A stretch of DNA of 64,000 nt from NCBI GenBank assembly GCA_964244295.1, contig CAXTIG010000001.1:186001-250000 (forward strand). Reading direction: 5' to 3'. The DNA comes from JAJAZB01 sp964244295. Lineage in GTDB: Bacteria; Bacteroidota; Bacteroidia; Cytophagales; Spirosomataceae. Under the pieces are notes generated by a model, which did no database searches, was not told where the DNA came from, and worked only from the letters and a program-made list of their open reading frames with translations. Positions 24,076 through 32,819 of this stretch are shown piece by piece; the stretch's first letter is position 1, and each line of letters opens with the position of its first letter. The position numbers and the translations under genes are program-made.

Positions 24076-25158
24076 ATGCCCACCCTCCTACGCCAGCACG
24101 CCGAAATTCAATTCGCCGAAGAACTCGATGAACTCCGCCGCCAGGATGCGGTTTTGCGCCCGCCCAACTGGCTGCTTTCGCCGCAGGCGGTGCTGACGTA
24201 CCTGCTCGGCGGCACGCTCAAAAACGGGTTCGTGGTCAGTGCCAAGTACATCGGCAGTCGGCGGTTGATGGAAATTGCCGTCGCCACGCTCACCACCGAC
24301 CGGGCGCTGCTGCTCTACGGCCTGCCCGGCACGGCCAAGTCGTGGGTGGCCGAACACCTCGCCGCCGCCGTCACCGGCGATTCGACGCTGCTCATCCAGG
24401 GCACGGCGGGCACCGGCGAAGAGGCCATCCGCTACGGCTGGAACTACGCCCGCCTGCTGGCCGAAGGCCCCAGCGAACGCGCCCTGGTGGTAACGCCCCT
24501 GATGCGGGCCATGCGGGAGGGCAAAATCGCCCGCATCGAAGAACTCACCCGCATTCCCGCCGACGTGCAGGACACGCTCATCACCGTGCTTTCGGAGAAA
24601 ACGATGCCCGTGCCGGAGTTGGACACCGAGGTGCAGGCCGTGCGGGGTTTCAACGTGATTGCCACCGCCAACAACCGCGACAAAGGCGTCAACGAACTGT
24701 CAAGCGCGCTGAAACGCCGCTTCAACACCGTGATTTTGCCCGTGCCCGACTCGGCGGCGGAGGAAGTGCGCATCGTGCAGGAACGGGTGGCGAGTCTGAG
24801 CCGCTCGCTGGAATTGCCCGCGCCGCTGCCCGCACTGGCCGAAATTCAACGCATCGTGACGGTGTTCCGCGAACTCCGGGCGGGCGTGACCACCGACGGC
24901 AAAACCAAACTCAAATCGCCGAGCGCCACGATGAGCACCGCCGAGGCGATTTCGGTGCTCAACAGCGGCCTAGCCCTCGCCGCCCACTTCGGCGACGGTC
25001 GGCTGACGGCGGAAGACCTCGCCGCCGGGCTGATCGGCGCGGTGGTGAAAGACCCGGTGCAGGACAAAATCGTGTGGAACGAATACCTCGAAACCGCCCT
25101 CAAACCCCGCGAAGGCTGGGGGGATTTGTACCGGGCTTGCAAGGAAATAAGTTTGTAG
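24076..25158 (+). CDS. MoxR-type AAA+ ATPase
   Basis: This 360-residue cytosolic AAA+ protein shows Walker A GLPGTAKS (residues 82-89), a Walker B-like IARIEELTR, sensor 1 VIATANNRD and an arginine-finger region ALKRRFNTV, followed by a small helical lid. MoxR ATPases work with VWA-domain partners as chaperones for metal-cofactor insertion or complex remodelling; the partner is presumably the CoxE-like VWA protein encoded at 30674-31870. The extended N-terminus (LRRQDAVLRPPNWLLSPQAV) is typical of the DUF5682-associated branch. The start ATG 24076 gives a complete domain. Confidence 0.92.
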   Translation: MPTLLRQHAEIQFAEELDELRRQDAVLRPPNWLLSPQAVLTYLLGGTLKNGFVVSAKYIGSRRLMEIAVATLTTDRALLLYGLPGTAKSWVAEHLAAAVTGDSTLLIQGTAGTGEEAIRYGWNYARLLAEGPSERALVVTPLMRAMREGKIARIEELTRIPADVQDTLITVLSEKTMPVPELDTEVQAVRGFNVIATANNRDKGVNELSSALKRRFNTVILPVPDSAAEEVRIVQERVASLSRSLELPAPLPALAEIQRIVTVFRELRAGVTTDGKTKLKSPSATMSTAEAISVLNSGLALAAHFGDGRLTAEDLAAGLIGAVVKDPVQDKIVWNEYLETALKPREGWGDLYRACKEISL

Positions 25159-25203
25159 TTTGTGGTTTTCGGTTAAAAAGGCATTTCAACCACAAACCGT
25201 AAA
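25158..25203. repeat. Short reiterated-word inverted repeat (GTTTGTGGTT, AAACCGTAAACC)
   Basis: GTTTGTGGTT (25158-25167) pairs with AACCACAAAC (25188-25197), followed by another ACCGTAAACC word. The ACCGTAAACC words recur at 50696-50808. It lies just before palindromic element copy C. Confidence 0.65.
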
Positions 25204-25211
25204 CCAAGGTT

Positions 25212-25332
25212 TTGTCATCCCGACGAAGGAGGGCTCTCGTTGGCCTACCGGGAAGTTTATCGGTAGCCGAGCGCTGGCCCGTAACCAACTGTTCGGAATG
25301 CCAACGAGATCCCTCCTTCGTCGGGATGACAA
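25212..25332. repeat. Palindromic element copy C
   Basis: The 121-bp element has 32-nt arms with one mismatch (TTGTCATCCCGACGAAGGAGG start) and a core in the same orientation as copy B. Its right arm contains GGGATGACAA, whose ATG at 25326 is the only conventional start codon near the beginning of the next gene. Confidence 0.88.
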
Positions 25333-27602
25333 ACTGGCGGGATGACAGCCCCATTTTAAACCCCAAGCCCCTGCAAACTCACCTGTTAGGCATCCGCCAC
25401 CACGGCGTTGGGTCGGCCCGCAACGTGCGGGAGGCGTTGGAGCGCCTGCAACCCGACCTCGTGCTGGTGGAAGGCCCGCCCGAACTGACCGAACTCATTC
25501 ACTGGGTGGCGCACCGCGACCTGCGCCCGCCCGTGGCCCTGCTCGCTTACGACGCCGACGATCCCAAGCGGGCGGCGTTTTATCCCTTCGCCGAATACTC
25601 GCCGGAGTGGGTGGCGCTGAAATTCGCCCTGAGTCGCGACATCCCGGCGCGGATGCTCGATTTGTCGCTGCGGCACAGTTTGGTAAAGGAAATACCGGAA
25701 ACGCCCGGTCAAACCACGGAGTCAGACTCGCCCGCGCCCGAAGCCGAAAACCCGCTCGACACCCTCGCCCGCCTCGGAGGCTACGACGACCAGCACGGTT
25801 GGTGGGAAGCGCAAATCGAGCAAAATCCGCTGCTGGGCCATTCGGAGGCGCATTTCGAGGCGGTGGCTTTGCTGATGAAAACCACCCGCGAGGCCGTTTC
25901 CCACTCCGCAATCCCCGATCGAAAATCCGAACTCCTCCGCGAGGCGGCCATGCGGCAGGGATTGCGGCAAGCCGAAAAAGAAGGCTTTCAGTGCGTGGTG
26001 TACGTGTGCGGGGCCTGGCACATGTCGGCACTGGCTGAGTTGGTTTCCACGAAAAAAGAAGACGATACCTTGCTGAAAGGCTTGCCTACCGTGCGGGTAC
26101 GCTGCTCCTGGATTCCCTGGACCAACGAACGCCTCGGCTGGTGGAGCGGCTACGGGGCCGGTATTCCCTCGCCGGGTTGGTACGAACACCGCTGGCACCG
26201 CCCCGACGACCCCGGCGTGGAATGGCTCACGAAGGTGGCCCGGCTGTTTCGCCGGCACCAAACCGACGTCTCGACGGCGCACGTGATCGAAGCCTTCCGG
26301 CTGGCCGAGTGTCTGGCGGCCTTGCGGGGGCTGCCCCGGCCCGGGTTAGGCGAACTCAACGAAGCCACCCAGGCCGTGATGTGCATGGGCGACGGGATTT
26401 TGATGAACCTCGTGGAAACCGAGTTAACGGTGGCCTACCGCCTCGGCACCGTGCCCGACGAACTGCCCAAACTGCCCCTCCAGGCCGATTTTGAAGCAAC
26501 GGTGAAAACCCTCCGCCTCGAACTCCGCGAAGACCGCAAACCCCTCGAACTCGATTTGCGGAAAGACCTCGACCGCAGCCGCAGCGTGTTTTTTCACCGC
26601 TTGGCCGTGCTCGACCTGCCCTGGGCCGAACCCCAGGCTACCTCCGGCAAGGGCACCTTTAAGGAAGGCTGGAGTCTGAAATGGCAACCGGAAGGGTTTT
26701 TAAAACTCATCGAAAAAGCCGTGTGGGGCAACCGCGTGGAAGACGCCGCCACCCAGTTCCTCCTCGACCGCACCCGACACACCAACACCCCCGGCGACCT
26801 CGCCCGCCTGCTCGAATCGGCGCTGCCGGCGGAGTTGTTCGGGGCGGTGGAACCGCTGCTCGCCAAACTCGACGCCGTAGCCGCTACTTCGGCGGACGTG
26901 CCCGAGTTGATGAGCGCCGCCGGGCCGCTGCTGCGCCTGAGCCGCTACGGCGACGTGCGCCAGACCGACCTCCGCGCCGTGCGCCGGGTGGTGGAGGGCC
27001 TGCTGACGCGGGTCTGCGTGGGGTTGCCCACGGCCTGCGTCGGGCTGGCCGACGAAGCGGCCCAGCACCTGATGACCCTGGCACGCGCGGTAGACGAGGG
27101 CCTGCGGCTCCTCGAAAACGCCTCGCTTGCCGAGGCCTGGCGGGATGCGCTGCGCCGCGTGGCCGACGGCCCCGCCACCCCGCCACTGCTCACCGGCGGC
27201 ACGGTGCGGCTGCTCTTCGACGGGCGCGTGCTCGACGAAACCGACACCGCCCGGCGCTTCGCCCTGGCCCTTTCGACGGGGCAGGACCCGACCCGTTCCG
27301 CCGCCTGGCTCGAAGGGTTTTTACGCGGCAGCGGGACGATTTTGCTCTACGACGAACGGCTTTGGGGCCTGCTCCACGGCTGGGTGGCGGCGCTGGATAC
27401 CGGGGTGTTTACTGCCCTGCTGCCCGTGCTGCGTCGGACGTTTTCGAAGTTCGATTCGGCGGAGCGGCGGCAGTTGGGGGAGAAGGCGCGGGAGCGCGAA
27501 CACGGCGGGCGGCAAGGGTCAGCGAGCGGAGCCGAAGCTGAATTAGACGCTGAACTGGCCGAATGGCCCCTGCCGCTGGTGGGGGTGATGTTGGGGATTT
27601 AA
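25326..27602 (+). CDS. DUF5682 protein with TIKI/TraB-like GxxH motifs
   Basis: This 758-residue protein (from ATG 25326) contains the DUF5682 hallmark LLGIRHHGVGSARNV and VLVEGPPE near the N-terminus, then YVCGAWHMSALAELV near residues 226-240. GIRH (about 22-25) and GAWH (229-232) form two GxxH motifs, as in TIKI/TraB/EreA-type metallohydrolases, with the Glu of VEGPPE as a further ligand candidate. The C-terminal half is helical and ends in an acidic stretch (SGAEAELDAELAEW). The start is uncertain, because the in-frame ATG lies within the repeat and no other ATG, GTG or TTG precedes the conserved block; ATT 25353 is an alternative. Activity is inferred, not demonstrated. Confidence 0.8.
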   Translation: MTNWRDDSPILNPKPLQTHLLGIRHHGVGSARNVREALERLQPDLVLVEGPPELTELIHWVAHRDLRPPVALLAYDADDPKRAAFYPFAEYSPEWVALKFALSRDIPARMLDLSLRHSLVKEIPETPGQTTESDSPAPEAENPLDTLARLGGYDDQHGWWEAQIEQNPLLGHSEAHFEAVALLMKTTREAVSHSAIPDRKSELLREAAMRQGLRQAEKEGFQCVVYVCGAWHMSALAELVSTKKEDDTLLKGLPTVRVRCSWIPWTNERLGWWSGYGAGIPSPGWYEHRWHRPDDPGVEWLTKVARLFRRHQTDVSTAHVIEAFRLAECLAALRGLPRPGLGELNEATQAVMCMGDGILMNLVETELTVAYRLGTVPDELPKLPLQADFEATVKTLRLELREDRKPLELDLRKDLDRSRSVFFHRLAVLDLPWAEPQATSGKGTFKEGWSLKWQPEGFLKLIEKAVWGNRVEDAATQFLLDRTRHTNTPGDLARLLESALPAELFGAVEPLLAKLDAVAATSADVPELMSAAGPLLRLSRYGDVRQTDLRAVRRVVEGLLTRVCVGLPTACVGLADEAAQHLMTLARAVDEGLRLLENASLAEAWRDALRRVADGPATPPLLTGGTVRLLFDGRVLDETDTARRFALALSTGQDPTRSAAWLEGFLRGSGTILLYDERLWGLLHGWVAALDTGVFTALLPVLRRTFSKFDSAERRQLGEKAREREHGGRQGSASGAEAELDAELAEWPLPLVGVMLGI

Positions 27603-27632
27603 CCGAACAACAAACCTGATTTACTTTTACCC

Positions 27633-30600
27633 ATGCTCTCTCCTCATCGCGCCGCTGACGTTGAGCGGCTTCGCAAGCACTTTGCAGAACTTAATTTTTA
27701 CACCCCCCCATTCACTACGCACGCCGGAGAATTGGTGAAATACCTGAGCGGTGAATCAGAAAAATTTCCCCGCTTAGGTGCCACGTTGATTCGCAATTAC
27801 GAGGCTCGGTACTTGACCAACGTGTACAATTTGATTGGCCCGTTGGGCGCTTGGGATGAATTCGACGACCGAATACTTCGGTATGCCACCCATCCCGACA
27901 ACTGGCAACCGTATGAGTTTGTGGACAAATACCTCAACCCGGCGGTAGTGAATGAAACTTCGCCAAACACGGCCTACCTGGCTGAAACTGCACTGCGCCC
28001 CTACGGAATTGTGGACACTCAATTCCGCAAACTCATCTATCCGTGTGCGCAGGTGGACACTCAAAACCAAATTACCTCAGCCGGATTTTATCTGCTTGAG
28101 CATTTTAAGGAGTTCCGCGCTGAATACGCTCCTGATCATTTTCGCTACAAAATTCCGTTTTTCATCGAAGCGGAGCGCCGGGGCATTCAACTACCTGCCG
28201 AGCAATCCAGCAAGTTGATTTTCTGGAAAACTGCCTCGCTCGATTACGATGAGTGGTTTTGGGAAATTGCAATCCCAGAACCCTCCGACAATGATTACCG
28301 GGGAATGATCCCTTACCGGGGCTTAGTTTTACTCCTTGAATATGATCCAGAACGGTTTGAACGAATAGCATTAAAAATACTTGAATCCCGCACGAATGCA
28401 TTTCACCAACTCCAACTCTGGCAATTGCTGTGGAAGTACTTTCCTAAGACTCATGGCCAAAACCAGGTAACGGCGCTAATTGACGTGCTATCGAAACTTC
28501 CCCCACCAGACCCCAGAGTTATCAACGGCCCTCAACTTCACGGTGCCTTCCTGGATGGAAGCCGAGGCGATTTGTTATCCGATTCGCTGGAAATCATTTT
28601 GCCAGCTGAACCAGCCAAAGGGCTATCATTAGCAAAGGAAGTTTTGAAAAAAGGGTACACTTTCGGAGCAGAAACGGCCCGCGTCTTGATGAAGTACCTT
28701 CCTGAGGTAGCCGCTCCCTTGCTTCTGGAAGAAATAAAAAACCTGTTCAACCTCGTGGTGGGCCCACAGCATTACCGCTGGTACGGTGACAATCCAAATA
28801 CGCGCCTGAATCAATTCCTTACCCTACTCTCTTCGCGTCAGTACGAACCCATCCTGTCTGTTTTGTGGGCGCAAAGCACGGCAGAACGAAAAGCAGTCGG
28901 CGAAATGGTGGCCCGTCAACTGGCACGATACGGCGACCGGGTAATTCCCGAAGCCGTTGCGTTGTTGAGCCACAAAAAAGCCCCCGTCCGCCAAACCGCC
29001 GCCCTGTTGCTTTCCCTCCTCGACACCGAAGCGGCCCGCATCCCACTGCTCGCCGCGCTGAACGCGGAAACTAACGACGACGCCCGCGACCTGATGCTCG
29101 CCAGCCTCGACGGACGGTTGCCCCAGGCCGAAACCCGCGAGGCCCTCGCCGAGCAAATCGATAAAGCCGGGAAGCGCGGCAAACTTGCCAAGCCCCTCGA
29201 ACCCTGGCTGGAAGTCACGGCCCTGCCCCCGCTGTTTTGGCTCGGCGACGAAACGCCACTCGATGGCCCCAGCCTGCGTTTTCTACTCTACCGCATGAGC
29301 CGCGTGGCCGACATCGGCATCGACCCGGAGGCCCGGCCCCTGCTCCTTTTGCTCGACCCGGCGCGTTGCCAGCCCTTCGGTGAAGCGTTGCTCAACGTCT
29401 ACCTTGACTGGGATGCTCCGCCTAAACTCCGGTTTTGCCTCGCATTGGGCAGTCGGCTGGGGGGTGAGACCGTGGTGCCCGTACTCAGTCGGAACATCGG
29501 CGAATGGGTAGATCGAAACCGGGGCAAAATGGCCGAGTACGGCGTGAAGGCCCTGGCGCTCCACGGTTCCAACCGGGCCTTGCGGGCCGTGGAGCAATTC
29601 AGCCGGAAGTACCGCTCGAAAAACAAAAACGTGGGTGCCGCCGCCGAGGCGGCCTTTCAACTCGCCGCCGATGAACTCGGCCTCTCCCCCCACGAACTGG
29701 CCGATTCTATCGTCCCGGATTTTGGCTTCGAGGGGCTGTTCCGGCCTTTCGAGGCGGGCGGGCAGTCATACCGGGCCTTCGTCGGGAATGATTTCAAGCT
29801 TCAGTTTCTGAACGAAGACGGCAAGCTCAGTAAGTCGGTACCGAAGGCCACGCCGCCCGAGGTCCAGGCCGAATTTAAGGAACTGGGCAAGGAAATTCGG
29901 GACCTTGCCAAAGCCCAGGCCGGGCGGATGGAGCAGTACCTGATTACCCAACGGCGCTGGACGGTGGCCGACTGGACGGCATTTTTTCTTCAAAAACCCG
30001 TGATGTTCGTGTTCGCCACGCGGCTGTTGTGGGGGGTATTCGGGGCCGACGAGCAATTAGAATTTTCATTTTTGTGCCAGGAAGATCAGTCGCTGGTCGA
30101 TGCGGAGTTTGAGGAAATCACCTTGCCCGATGAGGTCCTGATCGGCATGGTTCATCCGCTCTCGCTCCCGGCAACGGAACTCGAACACTGGCAGACGGCT
30201 CTGGGGGAGGCGGGTGTGGTTCCGCTGTTTCCCCAACTCGACCGCCCGGTGTTCCGACTGCCCGAGGCCCTGGCCGGGTTGACGATCAGCGAAGAATTCA
30301 GCGGCTTGAAATGCGGCGGGTACGACTTCGTCCGGCGGCTGGAAAAAGCAGGCTGGCAGCGCGGTTCGGTGGTGGACGCGGGCTGGATTTCGGGCTACCG
30401 CAAGGAATTTCCCGCTGCCCGCCTCACGGCTTTCGTGCGCCAGCAAGGCGAGCTTTCCGTGGGATATTACGAGGGGCAAGCCGAGTTGGGCGCGTTGCTG
30501 TTTTTCCCTTCGGGCGCGGTGCAGTTCGGAAATTACGTGTACGACGAACCCGAGCGTCCCGACGACCCGCGCCTCGTTCCCTTCGGCCAGGTGCCGCCGG

Positions 30601-30677
30601 TGGTGTACTCGGAGGTGATGGCGGATTTAGCGTACTTCAAACCGTTGGGAGAAAACGCCCAAAGCGAACAGCCATGA
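27633..30677 (+). CDS. Large HEAT-like/DUF4132 protein of the MoxR/VWA cluster
   Basis: This 1014-residue cytosolic protein has an N-terminal helical half with HEAT-type segments (AVALLSHKKAPVRQTAALLLSLLD and IPLLAALNAETNDDARDLML) and a C-terminal DUF4132 domain. The latter is seen in QRRWTVADWTAFFLQKPVMF, FATRLLWGVF and GMVHPLSLPATELEHWQTAL. DUF4132 proteins often accompany WGR or MoxR/VWA genes and have no established activity. The stop overlaps the VWA start (ATGA at 30674-30677), so the two are translationally coupled. The first part (to about 28900, residue 420) is clearly poorer in GC and uses different codons from the rest. Confidence 0.82.
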   Translation: MLSPHRAADVERLRKHFAELNFYTPPFTTHAGELVKYLSGESEKFPRLGATLIRNYEARYLTNVYNLIGPLGAWDEFDDRILRYATHPDNWQPYEFVDKYLNPAVVNETSPNTAYLAETALRPYGIVDTQFRKLIYPCAQVDTQNQITSAGFYLLEHFKEFRAEYAPDHFRYKIPFFIEAERRGIQLPAEQSSKLIFWKTASLDYDEWFWEIAIPEPSDNDYRGMIPYRGLVLLLEYDPERFERIALKILESRTNAFHQLQLWQLLWKYFPKTHGQNQVTALIDVLSKLPPPDPRVINGPQLHGAFLDGSRGDLLSDSLEIILPAEPAKGLSLAKEVLKKGYTFGAETARVLMKYLPEVAAPLLLEEIKNLFNLVVGPQHYRWYGDNPNTRLNQFLTLLSSRQYEPILSVLWAQSTAERKAVGEMVARQLARYGDRVIPEAVALLSHKKAPVRQTAALLLSLLDTEAARIPLLAALNAETNDDARDLMLASLDGRLPQAETREALAEQIDKAGKRGKLAKPLEPWLEVTALPPLFWLGDETPLDGPSLRFLLYRMSRVADIGIDPEARPLLLLLDPARCQPFGEALLNVYLDWDAPPKLRFCLALGSRLGGETVVPVLSRNIGEWVDRNRGKMAEYGVKALALHGSNRALRAVEQFSRKYRSKNKNVGAAAEAAFQLAADELGLSPHELADSIVPDFGFEGLFRPFEAGGQSYRAFVGNDFKLQFLNEDGKLSKSVPKATPPEVQAEFKELGKEIRDLAKAQAGRMEQYLITQRRWTVADWTAFFLQKPVMFVFATRLLWGVFGADEQLEFSFLCQEDQSLVDAEFEEITLPDEVLIGMVHPLSLPATELEHWQTALGEAGVVPLFPQLDRPVFRLPEALAGLTISEEFSGLKCGGYDFVRRLEKAGWQRGSVVDAGWISGYRKEFPAARLTAFVRQQGELSVGYYEGQAELGALLFFPSGAVQFGNYVYDEPERPDDPRLVPFGQVPPVVYSEVMADLAYFKPLGENAQSEQP

Positions 30678-31870
30678 CCGAATCTTCCGAACCCCTTCGC
30701 CGCTGGCGGCTCCTCCTCGGCGGTCACGAAGCCGACGGCACCGGCGTTTCCCTCGACGGCCCCGACGCCGGGATGGACGCCGCCCTCGACGCGCTCTACG
30801 GCATGGACGAGCGCGGGGGCGCCTTCGAGTACGCCGAAAAAGACAACCGCACCGTGGGCCGGGGGGCTTCCCAACCCAGCGTGGCCCGCTGGCTGGGCGA
30901 CATCCGGCAGTATTTCCCGGCTTCGGTGGTGGAGGTGATGCAGTCCGACGCGCTCCAGAAACCGGATTTGCAGCGAAAAATGCTCGCCGACCCGGACATT
31001 CTGGCCCAGGCCACGCCCGACATCCACCTGCTGACGACGATTCTGGAATTGGGCAAACTCATTCCCGACCAAACCCGCGAAACCGCCCGGCGCGTGGTGC
31101 AGCGCATCGTGGACGATTTGCTCGAAAAACTCACGCAGGCCACCGTGCAGGCCGTTACGAGGGCGCTCCACCGCAGCGTGCGCAGCCTTCGCCCCCGGCT
31201 GAACGAAATGAACTGGAACGCCACGATTCGGAAAAATCTCCGGCACTACCAGCCGGAGTACCGCAGCATCATCCCCGAAGTGCGCATCGGCTACGGGCGC
31301 AAAACCCGCCGCGCCTTGCGCGACGTGGTGCTTTGCGTGGACCAGTCGGGGTCGATGGCCTCCTCGCTGGTGTATTCGGGGATTTTCGGGGCGGTGCTGG
31401 CCTCGGTTCCGGCGGTGAAAACGCACCTCGTCGTGTACGACACCGAGGTGGTGGACCTGACCGAAGACCTCCGCGACCCGGTGGATTTGCTTTTCGGCGT
31501 GCAACTCGGCGGGGGCAACGACACCAACAAGGCCCTGCGCTACTGCCAGGGCCTGATTTCCCGACCCGACGAGACCGTGCTGGTGCTGATCAGCGATTTA
31601 TACGAAGGCGGCGGCGAACCGGAGCGCCAGATGCGCCAGCGGATGCAGGAACTCGTCGCGGCGGGGGTGCAACTGATCGTACTCCTCGCCCTCGACGACC
31701 GGGGTACGGCTTCCTACGAACCGGGCAACGCCCGCTTTCTGGCCGGAATGAACGTGCCCGTTTTTGCCTGCACCCCCGATTTATTTCCCGATTTAATGGC
31801 CTCGGCCCTGGCCCGTGACGACCTCCGGCAGTGGGCGGGCGAGCAGGGCGTGGTGCTGAAAGGGACCTAA
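30674..31870 (+). CDS. VWA domain protein, CoxE-like
   Basis: This 398-residue cytosolic protein carries a VWA domain with an intact MIDAS: DQSGSMASS (DxSxS), the Thr of GGGNDTNKAL and the Asp of LISDLYEGG. The N-terminal half is helical (TILELGKLIPDQTRETARRVVQRIVDDLLEK). CoxE-like VWA proteins pair with MoxR ATPases; the 24076-25158 gene is the obvious partner. The ATG at 30674 overlaps the previous stop by four bases. This ends the six-gene cluster; a convergent methyltransferase gene follows after 7 nt. Confidence 0.9.
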   Translation: MTESSEPLRRWRLLLGGHEADGTGVSLDGPDAGMDAALDALYGMDERGGAFEYAEKDNRTVGRGASQPSVARWLGDIRQYFPASVVEVMQSDALQKPDLQRKMLADPDILAQATPDIHLLTTILELGKLIPDQTRETARRVVQRIVDDLLEKLTQATVQAVTRALHRSVRSLRPRLNEMNWNATIRKNLRHYQPEYRSIIPEVRIGYGRKTRRALRDVVLCVDQSGSMASSLVYSGIFGAVLASVPAVKTHLVVYDTEVVDLTEDLRDPVDLLFGVQLGGGNDTNKALRYCQGLISRPDETVLVLISDLYEGGGEPERQMRQRMQELVAAGVQLIVLLALDDRGTASYEPGNARFLAGMNVPVFACTPDLFPDLMASALARDDLRQWAGEQGVVLKGT

Positions 31871-31877
31871 GCGTAAT

Positions 31878-32723
31878 TCAGGACTTGGAATCCAGGCGGA
31901 GGAGGATCAGGCGGTAGGACTTGTATTTCAAGAAATTGGCCGCGTTTCGTTCCCCACTCAGATGTTTGTCCCCCAATTTTTTGAGGCGTTTCCGCAGGGA
32001 AAAAAGAAGAAATTTGTACATCCAGGGATGACGGTCTTCGATCAACAACCCCACCTGGGAACAAGTCGGTTTGAGGACTTTCATCGAAAAATCGTTGATG
32101 AGCGTCATCGTCGGCGCGATCTCAGCCGTGATGTCATCATTGCGCACCACCGAAAACGGGAATTGCCGGAGTGTTTCGTAAAATTCAGCCAGGCAGTGGC
32201 CCCCGCCCAGCGGACTCTTGCCTTCGGCATCGGTTTGGAAGAAGTCGCAAAGCAAGAGGTGACCACCGGGATTGAGGTGGGCCAGGGCCTGAGTAAGGCC
32301 CTGATGGATGTCGACGTACTGGTAACTTTCGCTGAACAAAATCAGATCGAACCGGCGGTCGATCTGAGCCTCTTCGTAAGTGCCCTGGTATACGGTCAGT
32401 TGGTGGTCGTTGTTGCAACGGGCGGCTTCGGTCAGCTTTTCGGAGGGAGAAACCGCCTCGACCTCGTAGCCGTTTGCCCGCAGTTGGCGGGCCACGCAGC
32501 CCGACCCGCACCCCACGTCGAGGATACTCCGAACGCCGGAAGGAATGGCCGAAAAAAGCAGTTCCGTGTGGTTTTCCTGGGCCTTTTTAAAGTTGGTCAC
32601 GGTGGGTTTTAGGCCCTCTTTAAAGTACCCGTAGTGGAGATAATCGGTATCGACAAAGTACTTGAGCAGCAACAGTCCAACGTCCAACCCGACCTCGCGG
32701 GAGTCAATTTTTTGTTCAGGCAT
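31878..32723 (-). CDS. SAM-dependent class I methyltransferase
   Basis: This 281-residue protein shows the SAM-binding motif ILDVGCGSGCVARQL at about residues 67-81, an acidic strand-2 end (EVEAVSPS), and FDLILFSESYQYVD with HLNPGGHLLLCDFF for later strands. The C-terminus is rich in Lys and Arg (SLRKRLKKLGDKH). The substrate is unknown; the fold resembles small-molecule or lipid methyltransferases. It is convergent with the VWA gene and divergent from the nucleoside phosphorylase gene, with a TACCTTTG promoter box in the divergent gap. Confidence 0.85.
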   Translation of the reverse strand: MPEQKIDSREVGLDVGLLLLKYFVDTDYLHYGYFKEGLKPTVTNFKKAQENHTELLFSAIPSGVRSILDVGCGSGCVARQLRANGYEVEAVSPSEKLTEAARCNNDHQLTVYQGTYEEAQIDRRFDLILFSESYQYVDIHQGLTQALAHLNPGGHLLLCDFFQTDAEGKSPLGGGHCLAEFYETLRQFPFSVVRNDDITAEIAPTMTLINDFSMKVLKPTCSQVGLLIEDRHPWMYKFLLFSLRKRLKKLGDKHLSGERNAANFLKYKSYRLILLRLDSKS

Positions 32724-32750
32724 CGGTAGTTAGATTTGGTGGTAGATAGC

Positions 32751-32758
32751 CAAAGGTA
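32751..32758 (-). promoter_or_regulatory. Predicted -7 box of the methyltransferase gene
   Basis: The minus strand reads TACCTTTG, an exact TAnnTTTG match, 27 nt before the ATG at 32723. A plus-strand TAGATTTG at 32731-32738 also matches and could serve the divergent phosphorylase gene with a leader of about 80 nt. Confidence 0.42.
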
Positions 32759-32819
32759 TCTAATTTACCGGGTCTATACGTATTTCTCTTTTTACTCTAA
32801 CGCTCCTATTGTTTTCTGG

